A stretch of 10,346 nt of DNA, taken from positions 1-10,346 of the forward strand of contig CAYXZC010000059.1 of the NCBI GenBank assembly GCA_964469815.1. The letters run 5' to 3'. Of the stretch, positions 1 through 9,200 are shown piece after piece (the first letter of the stretch is position 1; the number at the start of each line of letters is the position of its first letter). The stretch is from MGBC163016 sp964469815 (GTDB lineage: Bacteria; Actinomycetota; Coriobacteriia; Coriobacteriales; Eggerthellaceae). The translations under genes were made by a program, and so were the position numbers. Below the pieces are notes generated by a model. It had not been told where the DNA came from. It saw only the letters and a list, made by a program, of their open reading frames with translations, and ran no database searches.

Positions 1-210
1 GCGAACACGACATCGCTAGTTGACATCACAACGACCGCTGATGATGGCACAGAGACCGTAACCCCTGCACTCGATCTTACCGGTATGGGATCATCTTCGA
101 TCACAGGCGAGGTGGATGCAGATGGTGTGAACTTCACTGCCATGCGGCATATGTTCGAAGGATCATCGCTTGTCGATAAGGCATCCACAAGCGAGCGCAC
201 GGTAGCGATA
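1..210 (+). other. Protein region: tail of a preceding module, with one BspA-type repeat
   Basis: Residues 1-70 contain a Thr/Asp-rich stretch, then LDLTGM and a BspA-type RHMFEG (MF codons start at 151), followed by a short linker ending in VAIG. The ends of the two later modules have the same arrangement: an MFEG or MFAG repeat, a linker, then an Ile/Val-rich strand ending in G just before the NGF header (VITLG before 2602, KIIIG before 4807). This segment is therefore the end of at least one further module whose body lies upstream of the window. Confidence 0.7.
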
Positions 211-3200
211 GGTTCGGCCTTCACGAAGGTCGTGAACGGTTTTGTTTGGGATCGCCAAAGTGTGAACGAGAACCCGACATATGTGCTGCAAGCTGATATC
301 AACGTGGTTGATGGAGGGCCTCTCACAAAGGATGCCCTCATGGAGTGCCCGACCATGGAGGGCAACTCCTACAACGGATTTGTGAACCTGATCGGAAGCT
401 CCGTTGACAACCGCCAGGCATGGATACTTCGGCACTATGTGGGCCTCGAGATAAACGGCGAGCCGATCGATCAGACACCTGGCGAGCTCATAGCATCCGG
501 ATATATCGGATACGAGGGCATATACGACTATGCAGGCCCTGATGAGAACAAGCGCGGACGCCAGATATTCGACGAGGGCACATCTGTGGGCTGGTCAGTC
601 CGTAAGCAGGATAGCGGCAAGCGAGTCCTTTCCATCTTCCCGACAGATGGCCAGTGGGGTCTCATGAGAGATCTCGGCAAGGAGACACGCGAGACGCTTG
701 CTCCTTGGGTGGAGTCTGCCGGAAACCCCGAGGCCGCGAACTTCGATGAGGCTTACGTGGCGCAGACAGTGACCGCTCACGGATCGCTCGAGTACTTCTT
801 CTATGGATCTCATGCCACGACCGTTGACATCCGAAACCTCGAGATCAAGCACGACATCATCTCGATGTACGGTGCCTTCCAGGGAATGTCTGGCATCCGC
901 GAGATAGTGCAGGCATCCCCGCGTAAGCAAACCGATACGGAAGACCCGAACATCGCTGATAAGAACGGTCTTTTGATCCTTCCCGGTTATGCGGACACCT
1001 CAGGGGTCACCCGTGCAACGCTCGCATTCGCGGACATGACCGCGCTCGAGAAGGTCACGATCGGTGCATTCGACAACCTGAATGACCACATCACACAAGC
1101 TGACGGAACCGAGCTTTACAAGGAGACCGGATTTAACTTCGATAACGAGTCCGTAAACCTGACAGAGCTCTTCGCAGGATCGTTCAAGGATATGGGAACG
1201 GCTGCCGAGGACGCGGATTCGTACATGGTCACGCTGAACAAGTTCGCACAGGCACCTGCCGCGAACATGCAATACATGTTCAAAGGTGCCAAGAACCTGA
1301 AGAGTGCGAACTTCACGCGCGTGGGCGAGGGCAACCGGGCTGACATGCGCTACATGTTCGATGGTGCGAAGAACCTCTCCAAAGTGAAGTTCACGCGCGT
1401 GGGCACAGGCACGAACGCGCAAATGGACTACATGTTTGCAGGAGTGGTGCCTGCAGATGACACGCTCTTCCCAGCAGGTGCCAAGAGATCTGTCACATAT
1501 GACTTCTACGAGTGCGGATACGAGATCGCACGCGTGACGGCAGATGACGTGGCTGCAGATCCATCGCTTACCCTTGATGCGTATAAGACCGAAGATGTCG
1601 TGAACGACAAGGGTGTGGTGACAGGCGTCACGTATTCGACAACGGGCGGATTTGCCTCTATGGCCCACATGTTCGAGGGTGCCTTCACCACACAAAACAT
1701 GGCAGAGGGCTCCTATGTCCGCTTCCATAAGCCCTTCGATGATGTGCCCGATATCGCTGATGTCATCGTTGCAAACGCGCAAGTGCTCTCGACCACCAAC
1801 ATCGCGAACGCGTCCTACATGTTCTATGCAGGAAACGGCGCTGATGGCAACATTGGCAGCTCCTACATGAAGACGATCGATCTCTCAGGACTCCCGCAGA
1901 TAACGAGCGCCTCTGGTGCATCATCGTCTCTGGCCTATATGCTTTCAGGCCAGCGTGCGATAACGAGCGTGGGACATGAGAGCACAGATGACGTCATCTT
2001 CCCGCAGACATACGACCTTGCAGGAACGACGATAACGCCATGGCGTACGAACGAGATCTCGGATCTCTCATACATCTTCGCTGCTTGCGACAATATCGAG
2101 ACTGTGCGCCTTGTGGACTTCGTCACGAACCCGCATGGTGAGGGCGCGGCATACATGTTCGCGGGCTGCTCGAAGATGGCCGAGTGCTCGCTCACATCAT
2201 CCGATGAGAAGGAATTCCTCGATGACCCGTATGCGGCAACGTCTTCCGCTATGCGCGGTGAGGTCACAGATATGCGCGGCATGTTCGCGAACTGCGCAGA
2301 GCTGCGCTACCTCTCGCTTTTCGGTGTGGGCACGAACAACATGAACGTGAACTACGGCACCCAGATCGATACAACGCAGGAATTCATAGAGGATGACTAC
2401 ACGGGAAGCTATACCGAGGCCACCCCTATGGCATACATGTTCGAGGGTGCAACGACACTCCTCGAGAATCGCGATAATCCTGTTGCATACGCTGATGCGG
2501 ATAACGGTTCGGCCTCAGGCACCACAACGGATGGCTCTACCATCACCTTCACTGACAAAGAGATCACATACGGCACGAACCGCCCTGTGATCACACTAGG
2601 ACCGGCCTTCAAGAAGGTCTTGAACGGTTTCGTCTGGCAGCGCGATAGCGTTGAAGTGGAGCCGGCATACGTGCTCGCCGCCCAGTTCGAGGTCTATGGC
2701 GGTCCTTTCTATCGCTCGGCCTTGATGCAGCGCCCGAACATACCGGGATACGTCTATAACGGATATGTGAACCTCGCGAACCAAGACGCGATCGATCACA
2801 TGGGAGTCTGGGCGCAGCGCGACTACATCAACCTCAAGATCCAAGGTGCCATCTACTCCGATCCGGACAAGGGCAATATCCTTGCTAGCGGATACATCGG
2901 ATACACGGGCATGTATCAAAACTCGCCCTATGACGGCACTAGCGTGTCCTGGATGATCCGTGCGAACGAGGGTGACACGGGAGCTACTTTGCTCATATAT
3001 CCGACCGTGGGCATATCTGGTGTCATGCGCGGCTTCGGAACGACCGAGGCGACGCTTGCTCCTTGGAACGCATATGGTGAGTACTCGCAGTACTGCGAGC
3101 GCATCACATCCGTTGAGACATCTAAGAAGATCATCTGCAACGGATCGCTTGAGGCGATGTTTGCGGGTTGCAAGAACATCAAGTCTATGGATCTTTCGCA

Positions 3201-6200
3201 CTTCGAGTTCATAGGAGCAGAGCCTGGGGTCTTAGGTTCTGGCACCACATCGATGCGCGAGATGTTCCGAGGCCTCTCTGAGATCGAGTATGTGGGTTAT
3301 GACCCGGATGCGCATTCAGGTCCGTCCATCATACTGCCAGCTGTGGCAGATGGCTCTGCTTGCACCGATACCTCATACATGTTCGCTGATATGCCCAAAC
3401 TCGAGCTTGTCGACCTCCATGGATTCTCAGGCTCCACAGGTATGCAGATGAACCATATGTTCGAGGGCGCCTTCCAGAACCGTAACGGGCAAAACCGCGT
3501 CATCATGGCCAACATCGGCACCGGCAACGGAGCCGATCTCTCCTACATGTTCGCAGGCACAGCGGACAAGCCGCTTCTCATCAAGGATGTCTCGCTCGTA
3601 CGTGTGGGCACCGGAGACTTCATCGAGGGTGCATCTGCATCCGTGCATATCCCGACGACCCTTGCCTACATGTTCGAGAACTGCCCGGTGCTCGAGACGG
3701 TGGAACTCGATACTGTGGGCTCAGGCCGTGAGACCGTGCTCACATCCATGTTCGCAGGAACCGCATCGGCGAGCTTCGCCTATCCAGGCTCTAGCACGCC
3801 TGCGATGGATGGTGTGAGCGTGAAGTATGATCTTACTGACGTTGGCATCGGAGGCCTCGCCTCGATGGATGCCATGTTCAAGGATGCATTCACCGCCAAC
3901 ATCAAGAATGACTCCTACGTGCGCTTCTCGACCACGCTCGATATGACGACGGATCTGTCCGTGGCAGAGAGCCGCGGGGCTGCCACCATGGAATCGATGT
4001 TCTTCGCATCTGAGACGGGGCAGCAGAATCATATGCCGAAGATGGATCTTAGCGGCCTTGTCGGCATACACTCGCTCACCGGTGTGAGCACATCGCTTGC
4101 TCACATGTTCGATGGGTGCGCAGAGATAACAAGCGTCGGGTATGATAGTGCGTCCTCCGTGATATTGCCGAACCCATGGGATATCCGAGGGGTCACGACC
4201 GAGGCCTTCATGTTCGCGAACTGCGCTAAGTTGAAGACCGTGGACTTCATAGATGCGTGCACGTCCTCCATCCGCGGCCTCACAGGTGGTGTGAACATGG
4301 CTGGCATGTTCTCGGGAGACCCGTCTCTTACCACCTGCAACCTCACCGCTTCCGGTACCTTCATAAATCCGCAAACAGGAGCGATAGTGGGATCCGCGAA
4401 CGACATCCGCTGGATGTTCGCAGGCGACACTGCACTTTCCGAAGTCGACCTCCAAGGTGTGGGCACACGATTGGTGCCGTTTGAGGCAGAGGTCGACTCC
4501 GAGGCTGCAGCCACTGAGGTCGACCGCCATGGAGTGCTCCAAGGTGGCATGGTCGGCATGTTCGCAGGGTGCGATGTGATCACCACGCAATACATCCCGA
4601 AGTACCAGATGGCAGATAACGGTGACTACGTGATCGATGAGGCCACGGGCTCTCGTGTGGTCGAGTACTACGTGACGCGTGCTGATTACATCGAGCATGG
4701 CGAGTCCGTGTTCGAAGACCCGATCGACACCAACATCTACGTGGCAAGAAGCCCGCAGGGCTACATCCTCGGCGTGGATGTGCCCTTCTCGAAGATCATC
4801 ATCGGGCGCGAGTTCACCCATGTCTTGAACGGCTTCTTCCAGAACCGCGAGATCGCAGACCAGGCACCCCAATACGTCATCAACTCCGATGTGTTCGTGT
4901 ACGGCGGCCCTCAAGTCCCGCAAGATCTGATGTATTGCCCGCGCGTCGGCGGTTATGAGTACACCGGGCGCATCAATATCGCAGGGTCGTCTGAGACCAA
5001 GAAGAACCTGATCGAGAAGGTCTGGGCACCTCGTGAGTACCAGCTCATGGGTGCCGGTGCCGTGACCGTTCGCTTCAACGCGGAGTGGGTACGTCCTGTG
5101 ACCGATGAGGAGGGACACGTCACCTCATACAACCGCCTGGCGACCTCGCCTGCCCAGCAGGAGAAGTCCTTCCGTGGCGCGATCTATAACGCAGGCGAGG
5201 ACGGAGCGCAGGGTTCGCTTCGTGTTCCGGGCGCGCCTGTGAACGCCGATGACATCCAAACGCCCAAGGCATACGGATACGTTGCGCAAACCTTGACGGG
5301 CGATGACTTCACGGCAGAGGTCACTGTGAACCCGCCACAACCAGGCTCGGCGGGTGCGACCGTTCCTGCATACACCTATAAGACAGGAGACATCGTCTGG
5401 TATTCGAGGACCCCTGTTGCTCTGGCCAACGTAGGCGATGAGGCACCGGCGCTTGATTCGGATACGGTTACGGATGCCTTCGCCACGCTCGGCAAGACCG
5501 GACCGGATGCACATGCGATCATAGCGGCCGCTCCTGTAAGCTCGATCGAGGACAGATCCGCGCTCTCCGCACTCGGGCTTTCCACCACGGCCGATCTCGC
5601 ATGGTATGTGTATGAGCCATACGGATTCGGCTCTGTCGGATACGAGCCCACAGATGATGATGCACCGGTGAACCTGTACTCGTACTTCACGCCCATCAAG
5701 TACAAGGTGAACCTCGTGAATGTGGGCCCGAACACCAAGGTCGAGGATGTGGCAACGCTCGACTTCGAGGATGTGTCATCTGGTCAGTTCACGCTTCCTG
5801 ATCCGACACCTACCACGAATGCTGACAACACGACAACCGATAGCTTTGTCGATGAGACTTGGAACACGAACCATGTCTCCTTCAACAGAAGTGGCTACTC
5901 CTTCCTCGGCTGGTCGACGAGTGCATCCCCTTATGCCTCCAAGATCGATACTGCCTACTACATGCCGGGCGAGAAGGTCGGCGTTGGCACACGCATGGGC
6001 GCGATGAGCGGGTCGTCTTCCACCCCGGCTGTGCTCTACGCTCACTGGGCAAAGACTCCCACCGTTGACTTCTACATCAACGGCACGACAAGCTATCAGG
6101 TGCTCGTGAAGCAAGCAGACGGCACATGGAAAGAGGAGTTCGTCCCCAACGCCGGCATAGTGCTTACCACCCCGCATCGCCAAGCAGCTACAGGAGATGA

Positions 6201-9200
6201 GAAATACGGGCGCATCCAGCACTTCGATGTGAACATCCCGTTCGTGAAGAAGGGAGCCTCCCAGCCTGACACCGGTTGGAGGACGGATTACTCCGTGAAG
6301 AACGCCTGGCCGATCTATGACCCGGCATATCCGACCACATCCACAGGCCAGTATCCGCTAAGCCAATGCCCGCCAGGTTTCCAGAACCCTGACACCGGGG
6401 CTCTCTTCGATCCGGCGCTCGTGCCCGATGGATACCTGACCACGGTCGATGGTGCGCCAGCCTATACCCAAGCGGTCTCCGGTGTCGTGAACACTGACAC
6501 GATCCTGTATAGGCGTCTCTATCCTGAGCGCGCGACCATCTACTACATGCCAGGGTATAAGGACTCCGCGCCTGAGAACTACTCGGGAAGCTATTCGTGG
6601 GATCCTGCCGGATACCAGCTGCTCCAAAACCAGTTCAGCCGTGCGGGCTATGACTTCGCAGGGTGGAATGCGATCGATCCTGATACCTATCAGGTGGACG
6701 CTCAAGGAAACGCCACCTATGAGCTCGTGAAGGGCGCAGACGGAACCCCCGTGGTCTATGCGGATCGCGCGATCGTGGATATAAATGACATGCAGAACAA
6801 TATCGTGTCATCCACCACATACATCGGACGCTTCGTGGCGACCTGGGTGCCGGCGACATACAACATCACCTATAACCTGGATCGCGGCGTTTGGGGATCT
6901 GTCACGCCGCCGACGACGTATCAGACGGTGGCCATCCCCTCCTACGGACTGCGCATACCTGAGCCTACGCGCACGGGTTATAAGTTCATGGGTTGGGAAT
7001 CTCTTGTGATCCCGGACGGACCGAAAACGAACGTATACGTCCCGCAGGGCACATATGGAGACCTCTCCTTTACCGCCAAGTGGGCACTTGAGCCATACAA
7101 CATCACCTGTAACCTCAACGGTGGCCGCTTCCCCGCGAATGCTTCTGTACCTCCTGCGTATAACACGGAATCGGCTCCCATCACGCTTCCCGTGCCGATA
7201 CGTGATGGTTATGATTTCGAAGGCTGGACAGGCGGCTTTTTGGGCAATACGAAGAGCGTGTATGTGACCATCCCTGCCGGCATGACGGGAGATCAAACCT
7301 TCACGGCGAACTGGGCGGCTCACAGATACGACATCACATACGATCTCCAAGGCGGCAGCTTCGACCGCGAGGTGCAGTATGTGAAGGATAACTACTACGT
7401 GACAGACCCCGAATACATCCTGCCCACCCCTACCCGTGAGGGATATCTCTTCCGCGGATGGTCTGAGGCATCCACGCCCAACAACATGTCGATCGACATG
7501 AGGGTGGCAACGGGCTCTACGGGCTCTCTCCACTTCACGGCGAACTGGCAGTCCGCGAACTTTAGGCTCTCCTTCGAGATAACGCCGGGCTCTTGGCCGA
7601 ACGGGTATACGCCGCCGACGAACTACCTGCCGACATCTGATCCGATCGTGATCCCGGCGCTGCCGGATATCGAGGACTCACGTGGCAAGTACACATTCGT
7701 TGGCTGGACACAAACTGAAGGCGGCACGCTCGAGGGCACACCGAAGTCGTTTACGATACCACGTGGTTCTGTCGGCAATCGCTCCTACAAGGCAATATTT
7801 AGGAGCGCTTCTACCAACATCGCCTTTGTGGCCTCGTTCCCAGCAGGCATCACCACAGAGCCCGGTGGCGGCGGATACATCGCAGATGGCGCTCTGAACG
7901 ACGTTGTTGTGACAGGTGAGTCGTTTGAGACCGCGCATATCGATCTTCCGGGACAGGATGCTTTGAGTGCTACGCACTACATCCTTCGTGGTTGGGGCGC
8001 GACCCCTGATGCCTTGGCACAGGAGCGGCCCATCCTTCAGCTTACGAAGGCACCGACCATCCCGGATATCATCGCGGCCGGTGCCACACCTGATGCTGAA
8101 GGCCGCATCACGCTCTATGCTCAGTGGGAGACAGCAGAGCGCGCCATCAACTACCATCTTATGGGATCAGGAGCTACCATCCGCACAGGTGTGAATGCAG
8201 CTCCCACCACCTTCTTCGCAGGCGAGGCGACCTCTCTCGAGAACGCGAAGCCCACCTGGTCAGGTGAAGGGTTCGCATACAACTTCGCGGGTTGGTACAC
8301 CACACCGACATATGATGCGGGAACAGACATCACGGTGATATCAGCTGACACCGAGACCTCGATCGATGTGTATGCTCGCTGGGACTATGAGGTGGCATTC
8401 GACAAGAACCTGGCCGCTGATGTGACGGTGACAGGGTTGCCGTCCACCATGCGCGCCACCTGGATCCCGACGATCGATCGCTTGAATGCCGAGGGTGTGG
8501 ATACCACCGACTTAGATATAGATACCGCATATGCTCCTTGGATCGCAGCGTCTCGCGCACCTGTTCGCAATGTGGCGACACTCACAGCTCCGGGATACGA
8601 GTTCGCAAACGCCTACAACACGAAATACGATGGGTCGGGGACGAGCTTCACGCCGGGTAGCCCCATCGCGAAGGCTGCTGTGACACCTAATGCGTCAGGA
8701 TCCTTGGTGCTCTACGTGCAGTGGTCTGCGAACTCCGTGACCATCTCCTATGTCACCGACATCCCGGCAGCAGATACCGGAATCGAGGGTGCCACTGGAA
8801 CCTTCATCAAGTACTACGAGGATGGGGTTGCGAAATATGCTCCTGTGCCAGGTACAGGCGAGACGCAGGCAGGCACTGTGACAGGAGCTCCTGCGAGCGG
8901 AACTGTCACCTACGGATCGACCTGGACGGTGGCCTCTGACGTACCTAGCCGTGTGAAGGATGGCACGACAGATCCATCCGGTTGGAAGTTCGACCACTGG
9001 GAGGCAACGGCTGAGGATGGCTCGACCTTGACACTTGCTGCAGGTGCTACCACTTCCGCCAAGCTCGATGGCTGGACATCTGGCGGTAGCTCTAACCTCG
9101 TGGCCATCTGGAAGTACTCGGCATATGCAGGGTATCTCGATGGCAATGGAGGAAGTGCTCGCAGCGGTTACGCCGGATCGTTCACCTTGTTCCCGGCAGA

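Noticed and set aside
85..87. ATG at 85 as the start codon of the giant gene
   Set aside because: The same frame is open back to base 1 and encodes matching sequence, and no ribosome binding site precedes the ATG, so it is an internal Met.
1000..1782. 260-codon open frame on the - strand
   Set aside because: Same antisense position and His/Cys/Arg-rich composition, with repeated EH-V-H-type strings that mirror the sense-strand MF repeats. It is a shadow frame.
3721..5118. 465-codon open frame on the - strand
   Set aside because: It lies wholly antisense to the repeat region. Its product is rich in His, Arg, Cys, Val and Asp in a pattern expected from the complement of the sense codons, and it has no recognisable motif.
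6808..7533. 241-codon open frame on the - strand
   Set aside because: Antisense to the canonical Listeria-Bacteroides repeats, whose family match on the + strand is clear; the product is Arg/His/Val-rich without motifs.
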